64,000 nucleotides of DNA, taken from assembly GCF_000512585.2 (NCBI RefSeq), contig NC_089244.1, positions 2,046,001-2,110,000 of the forward strand, read 5' to 3'. Below the pieces are notes generated by a model. That model was not told the origin of the DNA. It worked only from the letters and a program-made list of their open reading frames with translations, and searched no databases. Positions 54,387-64,000 of the stretch are shown here, one piece after another. Position numbers and translations under genes: made by a program. Position 1 is the stretch's first letter; each line of letters begins with the position of its first letter. This DNA is from Kwoniella bestiolae CBS 10118. Taxonomy: Eukaryota > Basidiomycota > Tremellomycetes > Tremellales > Cryptococcaceae.

Positions 54387-57300
54387 CTATACGGTATCTT
54401 CCATACACAACTTAGGCATGATATTCATACCCATCAACTATTCCAGATCACCGAAACATCAGCCAAACCTTTTTCACCCACAGGAAAGGGCGACTCACCT
54501 CCTGAATCAACAACTTGGCAGCATAGGGGATAGTCAACCCTATCACACCCTTCCCGCTCTTACATTTCGGACACCAGTTGTTGTAACCTAGCATACCGCA
54601 CGTCTCACATACTTGAGTTTCGAACGCGTCAGAGGAGATCATGAGTCGTTCGAGGAGGAGTTGGGTAGCACCGTATCCGATGAGACTGTATCAGGTAAAG
54701 AGGTTTAGCATTGAGCGGGCGTACGAACCAGGTTGGCAGAAGGATTGGGGCGGATAATCATGAATTTGACCAAAGCGTTGATCAGGTGTAATGTTTGAGG
54801 TGGGAATGAATGAAGATCAAATAGAGTTTCACTCACCAATCTCGTTCCATCTCTCCCAATCTCAAACCACCATCCTTTGATCTACCTTCTGTAGGCTGTC
54901 TAGTCAAGTTGGCTCGCGGACCTGTAGGTCGAGCATGCATCTTGTCCATGACCATGTGCTGGAGTGATGCCAAGCAGCGTCAGTTTTGTCTTTTGACAAT
55001 CACAGAAAAATAGCGAAAGGAAGAGGGGTCACTTAATCATACAAGACAGGTGAATTATGGGATGAGGGTCACAAGCGACCACATCAGGACATCATGGAAG
55101 AGAGTGACGAGACCCACCTTCAACTTCTGGTAATAGATCGGTCCAAAATACACATAAGCCTCCATAGGTTGACCAGTAATTCCACTAGTCAACATATCTT
55201 TCCCAGCGTACGAGAACCCATTATCAATCAAGATCTGAGACATGTCAACCACCTTGGAGCCTCCAAACGCAGTTCCATATTGGAGTTTACCAGCTAGGAC
55301 TCCCGCTTTTCCAGAGAGGAGTTCAATCATCTTACCGACGGTCCTGTAGTCAATGATAAAGCTATCAGCCACACTACCATCTCAAGGTCATGCGAAAAAA
55401 AAGGATCGGGCGATGCGCTAGTACAATGGCATATGAGATGCCATGATCTAGAGCAAACCAACTCACATCCGCGAAGGGAAACCATGTGGATTCATGATAA
55501 TATCCGGTACGATCCCCTGATCGTTGAACGGCATATCCGCCTGGGGTACAATCAACCCACAAACACCTTTCTGACCATGTCTCGAAGAGAACTTATCACC
55601 CAATTCCGGTCTTCTAGTCTGTCTAGTCAATATTTTGATCAGAGACCCATCCTCTCCCTCTGTAATCATGACTTTATCTATCTGGATAGGTTCCGGTAAT
55701 TTGTGGGTAATGGGGGAAGGTTTGTACCCACCCCCATCAGCCGAGGGCCCACGAGTATCGATGGGAGTTTCTCGGTGGATCATTACGTCGAATTGGTTGA
55801 TGGTAGCTCCGGGTGCTGTCATACCGTCTGCTCGATCTATGAAAGCGTATGCGTCGGGTCGAGGGAGTGGGTCGGGATAGGCAGTCCGTTCGTGCGATCC
55901 ATTAGCGAATGTACGCATGGGTATCGTCTGTTTCTTCAGGACATGACATCTTCCAAATCCACGATCTACCGATGCACGATTGAGGATCAGGGCATCTTCG
56001 ATATCGTATCCACTGTATGACATGACGGCGACAGTGGCATTTTGACCAGCTGGGAGTTTGTTGTATCCAACAAGTTCTATGGTCTTGGTCTTCACCATAG
56101 GTTGCTGAGGGTATGTCATGAGGTATAACAACGTGTCGATCCGGTTGAGCTGGTTGTACGCTATCGCTCCGATGGCTTGTTTACCCATCGCGCATTGATA
56201 GGTGTTACGCGGAGATTGGTTGTGGTGAGGATAGGGGATCAGACCGGCGACAGCACCGAGGATGGTGAACGGTTCGATCTCGAGGTGTGTAGTCTCCTTG
56301 ACGATCTCGCTCTCGTAGCAAGCGATGAAAGAATCGTTTTCCTCATTCACATCCAGGTATTCCACCAGACCTGATCGAAGGAAATGATCGAACGTCACTT
56401 TACCCTCTTTGAGCAATTTCATATGCTGCGATGTGACTCGGGGTTTACCATTCTCGACTATGATCATCGGTCGACAGATACGTCCTCCGTCCGAAGCGAT
56501 GTAGATGGTACGTTGATGGTGGTTGATATAGATCGAGACGAATTCAGAGGTTCGCCCCGCTCGTCGTAGTTTTCTGAATGTTCGTACGAACTTCTTCGCT
56601 AGATGAGTGACACCTATGAGAGTACCGTTGACTTGAACAAGGTGTACACCAGGGCGGTAGAGTTCGTTTCCAGTCAAGAGCGATATATCTTCTACACCAA
56701 GTAAGAAAGCAATCTTCAACAGAGGTTCTTCAGGTACATCTGTAGTGATGTGGGTCATGAGAGCCAAGTTCTTGACCAGTCCACAAGCTTCTCCTTCGGG
56801 CGTATCGGAGGGACACAGCATACCCCACTGGGAAGGTTGTAACGCTCTCGGACCAGACACTTTTCTGGTCTTTTCAAATTGAGAGGATATACGAGTCATC
56901 ATACCCAACGCAGCGATGAACGATAACCTCGATAACACGTGGGTGACACCAGCTCGTTCGACGTGGAATCGCTTTAATGACCAATTACCGGTTGAGATGG
57001 ATCTAACGAATGCCGAGGTGATGGGATCTCCACCTTGTCGGATGAGCGATCCAGCATCAAAGGGACCGGCACGTTGCTTCTTCTCCAGGATCTTATCCAT
57101 ACGTCGCTTGAGCTCACTGTTGAAGGTTTTGAAGGAATCTTCGAAGAGCAGGGAGAGGAGTTGACCGGCACTGTGGAAATACAAAAGTCAGTATTGACAC
57201 TCATCGAATCTGATAAGGCAAACTAGTTGAGGAGAGTAGGGGGAGTGCAGGAATAAGGAAACAAGGGTATCACTAAATAGGAGAATGCGAGATGCATTGG

Positions 57301-58842
57301 TGCTGACATGGTAGGAAGCACTCACAGCTCCAACCTCTTATTACCCACGTAATCCCTATCATCCACCATATGCTCATCAATCATCGCCATGAGTACCCTC
57401 CTAGACATAGTCGCAAGGTATATACACTTTGGTCTGAAGTTCATATTTCTGACCGGCACATGACCTAGCACCATCGCTGCCAAGGCTTGTTGAGCGATAT
57501 CGACGGGAGTGAGCTTCTGACCGTAAGAACCACCATCATCTTTAGCTTGGTTGGGCGATACTCTCGCACCGATCCATTCTAGCGCTTGTCTTCGAGTGAA
57601 TGTCTTCTGTTGAGCAGCTTCTTCGAGTGATACACCGAATGCCTCTTGGTATCTCTCGTCAGAACCGCAGATGAGTTGCAGGATCTCTTTGTCGGAGGTG
57701 ATACCCATTGCTTTGAGGGCGATGACAATGGGGATGAACTCTTTGAAGGAGTTGTGTCGGAGGTAGAGTCGCTTGTTCTTGGTAGTCACGTAGGTTTTCA
57801 CAACTCGATCGTGGGTTGATCTAAGAGAGTGTACATATAAGGTCAATCAGTAAATCACGTTGCAATCATGAAGAACGTCAATACAAGGAAATAAATCACT
57901 CACGATGTAACCTCTGCAGTAGTTTCGTCCTTCTTCGGATCCCTCATGACGATAATTCTGTTCTTACTCAGTTGTTCCTGCACCAAGATGACCTTCTCCG
58001 TCCCCTTTACCACGAAATAACCACCAGGGTCCATCGGACATTCGCCCATCCTCGCCAACTCAACTTCATTCTTATTCTTCAAATGACATAGATCACTCCG
58101 CAGCATGACAGGCAACATCCCAATCTGCACGCCCCTCTGTCGATTCTTCTTCTCTTCACCTTGATATTCAATATCCACAAAGATCGGTGCGCTGTAAGTC
58201 GAATCTGTCAATCTACATTCCATCGGTGTGAGGACATTGGCGACTTGGTTGGTATCGTGTCTTGCTGGTTTACCGACTCTGATGTCTAGGTACCGGATGT
58301 AATAATATGGGTTGATATCGGATATGACGTGTGAGTTGGCAGCTAGGATAGCTTTGATATCGACGTTGACAAAGTAATTGAATGAGTCCAAGTGCTGTTT
58401 AACTAGACCTTTTACTTTTAAGAATGCAGGCAAAAGCTCCCATTTATCCTATCGTATGATTCATACCATATCAGCTATCGTTATTTTTCATATACATAAG
58501 ACAGACATCAGCTAAACCCACCTCGACACTCTTCACTCCCTTGGAATACCAATCCGCGCCCTTCTGACTCCCATACGTCTGTCTCATCAATTCCGCCCAT
58601 TCTTCCTCTCCCTTGTTGATCTCTGGTTTCCTATCTGTCGAAGGGACGGTGGTTGATGGTCGAAGAGGTGCTTTCCCCTTTACTGATGAGGAAGCACCGA
58701 TCCTAGGTTTGATATCTGGACCTGCTCCTCCTGATGGACCTGCTTTAGCTGTTCGAGCACGAGGAGCGGGGACAGATGAAGAAGATGATCCGGTTGCTGG
58801 TGCTTGCGCTGCTCGCTTGGGTGGTGCTCGAGCTGGAGGCAT
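54387..58842 (-). CDS. RPC2: RNA polymerase III second-largest subunit
   Basis: Start chosen at 58842 (MPPARAPPKRAAQAPATGSS), because the upstream in-frame ATG at 58926 would add a leader with no family match. After an Ala/Ser-rich N-terminus come GKWELLPAFLKVKGLVKQHL-like, SFNYFVNVDIKAILAANSHV, DIRVGKPARHDTNQVANVLT and MDPGGYFVVKGTEKVILVQE, which is the pol III form. The 57184-55463 exon carries the lobe, hybrid-binding and GDKFSSRHGQKGVCG motif (metal/NTP-site region). The C-terminal zinc site is CETCGMLGYNNWCPKCKSG, followed by the last exon LMGMNIMPKLCMEDTV, stop at 54387. It is the catalytic partner in synthesis of tRNA and 5S rRNA, in the nucleus. It is divergent from MPK1. Confidence 0.95.
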
Positions 58843-59250
58843 GGTGGGGATGGGGGTGGTGTTTAGGGATGAGGAGTGACTGATGGGCAAGTGTAAGAAG
58901 GAGGAAGGATGAAATGTTGATTTCATGTTGAAATTATTTCAATGCCAGTTACTAAGCGGCAACAAGCGAAAAGCAGGGGGGGAAGAATAGGCATGCGATC
59001 GGAACCACTGAGCTGATGTTTGGTTGATTAGGCTCGCCCCCTTTCACAGCTTTTCCTGATGTGGGGTCTCCACGTGGGATGGGTGTTGTTTCAGGTTACT
59101 AGTACTCGTACTATTTACACAGCAGCAGTAAGAGTAGTGGTAATAGTGAGGAATGTCAATCTCATCTATATATACTTATCCTTTCTTCTCATATTTATCG
59201 TCTTCATCTTCCTCTTCTATCATATCATACCGTACATCTCCTTATTCAAG
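58843..59250. promoter_or_regulatory. Divergent promoter, RPC2 (-) and MPK1 (+)
   Basis: A 408-base interval separating two housekeeping genes. A T-rich stretch (ATCTATATATACTTATCC, about 59163-59181) precedes MPK1 and could serve as its core promoter. No specific operator seen. Confidence 0.45.
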
Positions 59251-61354
59251 ATGGACAACACCCCGAGGCAGATCTTCCAGACTCCCAACAACGTATAGTG
59301 AGTGATTTGTTATATCCCATTCCCATCAACCCATGTTCAGTTGGAGGGACCGTGCGCAGGTGGGAGTGCGATGATACCAAAGCATCTTCCTACCTTATAC
59401 TACCCCATATATCACACCATTTCATGTCACAGCTGATATTCTCTACTTCTGCATCCAGCATCCTCCAGCAACCATGGCAATTTGTCAAAGAGCTAGGTCA
59501 AGGTGCCTATGGGTGTGTATCGTCAGCTCGTAACAATGAGACTGGGGAGACATGCGCTGTGAAGAAAGTCACAAACGTGTTCCAGAAAAAGGTGAGTGAG
59601 CTATATCCTTCCAATGTAAACCGTCTAGCTTATCGTGTACACCGGATAGATCCTCACCAAGCGATGTCTGAGAGAGTTAAGATTGCTTCATCACTTCAGA
59701 GGTCACAAGAATGTGAGTTCGAGCTGTTACCGAGATGACCGAGGATGACACGCTGACGTATATACCCTTCACTCAGATAACATGGCAAGTCAGCTATTGG
59801 TCTCCATTGTATCGTCCAAGCTGACACCTTTGTAGCCTGTATGATATGGATATCGTATTCGACCCTCCTGGATCAGGTCAATTCAGAGAAGTATACTTGT
59901 ACGAGGAGTTGATGGAAGCGGATCTCCATGCTATCGTAAGCGGCACATATCCTTCTAAACTCTACTACGCCATGAGCTGGCTTAACGTTACTCCAGATCC
60001 GATCAGGTCAACCATTGTCGGACGCTCACTTTCAATCATTCCTCTATCAAACCCTCTGTGGTCTCAAGGTTAGCATCGCCTTTCCTATCTTCCGTGTGAT
60101 AAGCTAACATGGTATCAACAGTACATACACTCTGCCAACGTCCTTCATCGAGACTTGAAACCTGGAAATCTATTGGTTAATGCAGATTGTGAACTGAAGA
60201 TTTGTGATTTTGGTTTAGCAAGAGGATTCCAGCCCGGGGCTGTGCAGACTGATCAGGGTCAAGCGGGATTCATGACGGAGTGTGAGTATCATTCTCTTTA
60301 CATTGTCACTTCAAGAATGATGCTCGTAAAGACGCGGGGTGAAAGTGTAGCTGACTGCCCATACTCATAGACGTCGCAACCAGATGGTATCGAGCTCCTG
60401 AGATCATGCTTTCATTCGCCAACTACGTGAGTATGGTCCAACAAGCTGTCGTTGGCAAAGTTGCGCAACCTATCAGCTGATTGTCTACGATCGAATGATT
60501 ATAGACCTCCTCCATCGACATGTGGTCCGTGGGCTGTATCTTAGCAGAGCTACTCGGAGGAAAACCAATATTCAAGGGGGAAGATTACGTCGATCAGTTG
60601 AACAAGATCTTGAACCTGTTGGGTACACCTACTGAAGATACCTTACGAAGAGTCGGTTCACCAAGAGCTCAAGATTACATCAGATCGCTGCCTATCAAAC
60701 CTAGAGTCAGGTTTGACACTCTTTACCCGAACGCTCAACCTTTGGCTCTGGATCTGTTGCAGAAGCTGTTGACCTTTGATCCATTGAAGAGGTTTGGTTG
60801 TGAGGAAGCCCTCGAGCACCCTTAGTGAGTCGTTGGGTATCATCTTAGATCACATCTTATAAGAATGTTTCATCTCCCATTTCGCTTTGGTGATTCATTC
60901 ATTCGTGACCTTGTTTAATTGGACCCTTTAATCATTCCATGTGCGCTGTGTAGTCTCGCTGTATGGCACGATCCAGCCGATGAGCCATCATGTGAAATCG
61001 TGAGTGATGTCTCCTCATCCACCCTAATGCCTCATTACGCAAGATCTCACTCTCCCTTTCCCACAGCCATTCGACTTCTCCTTCGAGCAAGAAGACTCCA
61101 CTACCGGCATGCGAAACCTCATCCTCGACGAGGTCCGATCGTTCCGAAACCTTGTCCGAATGCAAGTTGCTCCTCATCCCGCCCCAACTCAGAGTCATAC
61201 ACTCCCACAAGCTACGCAAGCGTCCCATGAGCCCGGTGCAGGTGTTGGTCCAGGATTTGCAGGGCAGGGTGCAGAAGTGGTCAACAACAGTGATGATATC
61301 GAGGAACACCCTGGGAGTGCTTTGGAAAGGCAATTGAATCAACATAGGATCTGA
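59251..61354 (+). CDS. MPK1: Cell-wall-integrity MAP kinase (Mpk1/Slt2 family)
   Basis: Start ATG 59251 (MDNTPRQIFQTPNNVY). After an intron of about 160 nt, ILQQPWQFVKELGQGAYGCV is the Gly-rich loop and CAVKKVTNVFQKK the ATP lysine. ILTKRCLRELRLLHHFRGHK is followed by N/ITC, where an 8-nt exon (59777-59784) is flanked by a GT-AG and a GC-AG intron. LYDMDIVFDPPGSGQFREVY, then the catalytic loop VLHRDLKPGNLLVN, DFG in CDFGLARGF, and the activation loop GFMTEY/VATRWYRAPEIML with the dual-phosphorylation TEY follow. The C-terminal lobe (SSIDMWSVGCILAELLGGKP, FDPLKRFGCEEALEHP) and tail end LNQHRI at 61354. It relays signals from wall sensors through Rho1-Pkc1. At least eight introns. Confidence 0.95.
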
Positions 61355-61678
61355 GTGATGGCTGGGAGTTTATGAATATCAGGAAGGTGAAAAGATGGAA
61401 ATTCCACGTTCGTTCAGGAAGGTAACAATCAGGCTCAAAGTATCAATCATGTCAATTTAACGAATCCCATCTTTCCTTACAAAACCGTATCATGTCGTTG
61501 GACAGGATAAACGACATTCATGTATATAGCATGTATATGAAAACCAATTTGTGCATGTACATCTCGTCATCCAGTTTTACGCGAACTGGTACTCGTTGAA
61601 GTAGCCAATAATATGCGAGTTGTAGAGAATGGATATCTAGGTAGATGTCAAACCTCGTATAACCCATAGCCCCATGGC
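61355..61678. other. 3' region of MPK1 and of the small minus-strand gene
   Basis: Convergent 3' ends of MPK1 and the small minus-strand protein gene. An open frame 61518-61802 on the minus strand encodes a motif-free peptide and is probably out of frame with the spliced product. Confidence 0.4.
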
Positions 61679-62144
61679 TCAGAACATCCCACGACCGCTT
61701 GTGCCAAGAGATGAGAAGGAAGGTTGTTCGGTATTGCTTCTCGGTATCAACAATCCAGCGTCCATCAGCACGCATCTCATCAAAGTCAAATTTACGTAGC
61801 AATGTAGAAGAAAACTCATCAAAAACTCACTGCGAACCATTGGTGTCATCTGAAATACCAACCCCGGATTTATCACCCCGAATGTCTGAAGAAGGAACTG
61901 GGCCTATCGAGTGGCTCATCGATGAAAATTGTGCTCTATCGCTTGCGTTTCCACCTACATCACCCACAGGAGCATCTTCCTGCAGTTCGTCGGGACGCAC
62001 CGTGTTGTCGGGGATGAAGGTCGAAATGTTCGGGGCGAAGGTGACTGATTTGCGTCTGGAAGCAGAAGACGAAGTAGAAGTGCGAGTGCCCTCAGATTCG
62101 GTGCGGGTGGTAGGATTTGCTTCGGTCTTTTCTGGTGTTGACAT
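61679..62144 (-). CDS. Small Ser/Thr-rich protein with PP1-docking-like motif
   Basis: Start at 62144 (MSTPEKTEANPTTRTESEGT). The first exon runs to DDTNGS (about 61831). It contains ASRRKSVTFAPNISTFIPDN at about residues 28-47, where KSVTF fits the RVxF consensus ([K/R]x0-1[V/I]x[F/W]) used to bind protein phosphatase 1. An intron starting GTGAGT and ending TTGATGAG (about 55 nt) joins S/QCVLMDAGLLIPRSNTEQPS and FSSLGTSGRGMF, stop at 61679. Total about 136 residues, no folded domain or membrane segment. If the intron is not used, translation stops at TGA right after SQ. I do not recognise a family. Confidence 0.5.
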
Positions 62145-62825
62145 CGTACGGTCAGGTTAATAAGTCAAGAGTTTAATGCTATTTCCCAGCTCGCCAAAGA
62201 GAGTCAAAAACAAAAACAAACAAAGATCAAACAGTTGTGATATGGGAATTGAACTGTGCATATTCGTTGAGCCGAAGTGTTATATATACCTTGACCATGG
62301 TCAGGCAGGACAGAAAGGACTTCGTAAGGTTTCACCTCACCTCAAAGGATCACACGAACCTTCTCATGGTTCTACAGTATCTAGATCCTTTCATGGGGAT
62401 GACATTAACGCTTATATGACTTCTCATCATCGCGTCGAGTCGAGTCGAGTCGATTCGAATCAATGTAGATCTTGTATTTGAACTCGCTACGAATCGTTCA
62501 GATAATATAAGTGAATCAGAAGCTCGGGCAGAGAGAAGACATGTTTTTGTGATGCTTCCGAAGCCTGGACCATTGAAATAGCACAGAAGCAAAGGAGACG
62601 AAGCACTACACGGACTGAAACAAAATGATTCTGACGTGTTGAGATCCTGCTTCTTGCTGTATGTGCAGTGCAGCAGTCACTTGAAGTCCATTTTTGATAC
62701 GTGTCGGACCACTACTATGCTTACATATGCATGCTCTGTAACTGTTCAAACATACTCTGATCACATTGCCAGATCGACCTAGCCTATACATGGAAGGTGC
62801 CTGCGATTTATTGAGAAGCGGTGCT
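62145..62825. other. Intergenic between two small minus-strand genes
   Basis: About 680 bases. A GTCGA repeat (GTCGAGTCGAGTCGAGTCGA, 62434-62453) is followed by TTCGAATC. No tRNA fold could be built around it. Short frames on the plus strand lack motifs. Confidence 0.4.
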
Positions 62826-63357
62826 CTACTCCTCGTCCAGTTCCCGTGAGGGATTACACCCGGTCGAGCCAGGTTCTGCCATACTCGATTTATGATGGTT
62901 CAGATCTCCATCAAACCCCAAAGGTTGGATCGATCTAACGGCATCTTCAGTCATATCGGAATTATAGTATCGACCTGGCACTTTATCGAAACTATCACTG
63001 AGACACATCAGCTAGCGGTCCAGCAGCCACATGAGATCTTGGTGGAAGAACAGAGACACATACACGGAAGTAGTTCCTTGGCCTAAATGGTTCGCTCTGT
63101 CGGGCATTTTAGAGATCCCATCAGACAGTCTTTCATTTGGGTATCTACCGTAATTTTCCTTCTCCGCATCAAACTTGATGGAGTACGAGCGAGTGTGGTC
63201 AGACCTAGAGGGGAATTGGTTTTCGGTGACAGGGGCGAGGGATGACGTCAAAGCACGAAATACCTCCTCATGGCGCCTGCATTCGTTTGACCGTCAGCCG
63301 TGGGCTGGACTGCACAGTATCCCGCTCAACTCACGCTTTCACCTCATGTGAAGCCAT
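62826..63357 (-). CDS. Small unknown protein, three exons
   Basis: Exon 1 (start 63357) encodes MASHEVKA; a GTGAGT intron ends at CAG about 63276. Exon 2 gives RHEEVFRALTSSLAPVTENQ, DHTRSYSIKFDAEKENYGRY and ERLSDGISKMPDRANHLGQG. A GTATGT donor then joins TTS/VDSFDKVPGRYYNSD. The last exon continues EDAVRSIQPLGFDGDLNHHK and ends SRELDEE, stop at 62826. Frames agree across both junctions and the introns (about 60-70 nt) have good signals, which is why I believe it. It is about 140 residues, hydrophilic, with no signal peptide or transmembrane segment and no domain I know. No function is proposed. Confidence 0.5.
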
Positions 63358-64000
63358 CAGAGATACCACTTGGAATTGTACAGCAGTATCACCATCATTG
63401 GTACCGCCGTTCGTTTGGGGCTTATCTGAACTGGGCATTGCTGATTACGATCTAATCCGGCAGGAGTAGGATGTACGTCGAGTTTGAACGAATGGAGCAT
63501 GACTTGAACGGGACATACAAGACAGCTAGAGCAAGTCAGACAGATGTCATCCCTGCCTCTTTTTCAACAGATGTCATCCCCCGTGATACATGGAGGCAGA
63601 TGGTTCAATCATCAGAAGCATAGGTTCCAATTATCTGTTCTGGCACCAAGAAATACCTCGCCCAATCGCTAAAATTATAGGAGTATCTTTCCAAGAAATG
63701 TATATCTCGCAAAGTACACCAATCTGTTCGCATCTTCTCAACCTCTGCTCAACTTATCACAGTATCCATTATCGATACTGTACTGGATTTGCTGTACGAC
63801 CGGATCGATTGGAAATACTGGTGGTTGCAGGAGTCAGGCCAACCACCCGGATCTACACCATCAAAAAAGCGCGATCACTCCCCGACGGCACCGTATTCCA
63901 TGAGGTTTCGCATCTCTTCTCTCAACGAGGCCCATTTCTGATATAATGTTCTTTGATCTACCCTACAATGTTACACAGGCGGATCCAAGTGATGGTGAGC
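63358..64000. other. End of window, no confident gene
   Basis: An open frame on the plus strand at 63590-63946 (about 118 residues, from MEADGSIIRSIGSNY to RGPFLI) has no motif I recognise and could be an exon of a gene running past the window, or chance. The minus strand shows no better model. The first 100 bases should hold the promoter of the small minus-strand gene. Confidence 0.35.

Noticed and set aside
55635..56569. Plus-strand open frames within the RPC2 locus
   Set aside because: They lie opposite a highly conserved RPC2 exon, whose frame explains the region fully.
61518..61802. Minus-strand frame LRKFDFDEMRADGRW... as the C-terminus of the small KSVTF protein
   Set aside because: Using the likely 55-nt GTGAGT...TGATGAG intron places this frame out of phase and gives a more typical Ser-rich tail.
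62431..62465. tRNA B-box-like GATTCGAATC
   Set aside because: It lies within a GTCGA simple repeat; no A box, anticodon stem or acceptor pairing could be built around it.
63590..63946. 118-residue open frame as a gene
   Set aside because: No recognised motif, no clear splice partners; kept only as a note in the end-of-window entry.

Overview
The window comes from a nuclear fungal genome, almost certainly a basidiomycete of the Tremellomycetes (Cryptococcus/Kwoniella type). The evidence is the gene structure: most genes hold many short introns (about 50-90 nt, GTGAGT-like donors, CTGAC/CTAAC-like branch sites just before the acceptor). The gene set fits as well: a WSC-domain protein, Zn2Cys6 regulators and a cell-wall-integrity MAP kinase with a TEY activation loop. 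The genus is inferred from general knowledge, not from a search. I recognised about 26 protein-coding genes and no tRNA, rRNA, transposon or CRISPR array.

The left half (about 1.7-32.7 kb) is metabolic and accessory in character. It holds a hydantoinase/5-oxoprolinase fused to a DUF917 domain, a haem-oxygenase-fold diiron enzyme, a zinc-type (MDR) dehydrogenase, a DHA2-type MFS exporter, an aromatic/neutral amino-acid permease, a PuuE-like deacetylase/allantoinase, a Zn2Cys6 regulator, an amidase, an Old Yellow Enzyme, a sugar-type MFS importer, a PhyH dioxygenase and a second Zn2Cys6 regulator. Three enzymes attack C-N bonds of amides or cyclic amides, an amino-acid permease sits among them, and several genes share divergent promoters. 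A nitrogen-scavenging or small-molecule catabolic neighbourhood is a reasonable inference.

From 33 to 43.7 kb come a NoxR/p67phox-type NADPH-oxidase regulator, a glutathione-transferase-like protein, an Aly/REF-type mRNA export adaptor and a C2H2 plus fungal-trans transcription factor. A 2.7-kb gene-poor stretch follows. Two co-oriented genes then form an apparent D-amino-acid module: an N-acyl-D-amino-acid deacylase and a D-serine-dehydratase/D-threonine-aldolase-type PLP enzyme.

The right end is mostly housekeeping: a Virilizer-N-domain protein (m6A writer complex family), the second-largest subunit of RNA polymerase III, the Mpk1/Slt2 MAP kinase (divergent from RPC2) and two small unknown proteins, one with a PP1-docking-like motif.

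The most distinctive structural observation is a set of very small internal exons that can be deduced only from protein motifs: 6 nt in the Zn2Cys6 domain of the first regulator, 8 nt in MPK1 (followed by a GC-AG intron), 15 nt in the PhyH gene and 28 nt in the D-aminoacylase. Automated gene models would probably miss several of these. Splice sites given here were placed by eye from reading frame and family motifs.
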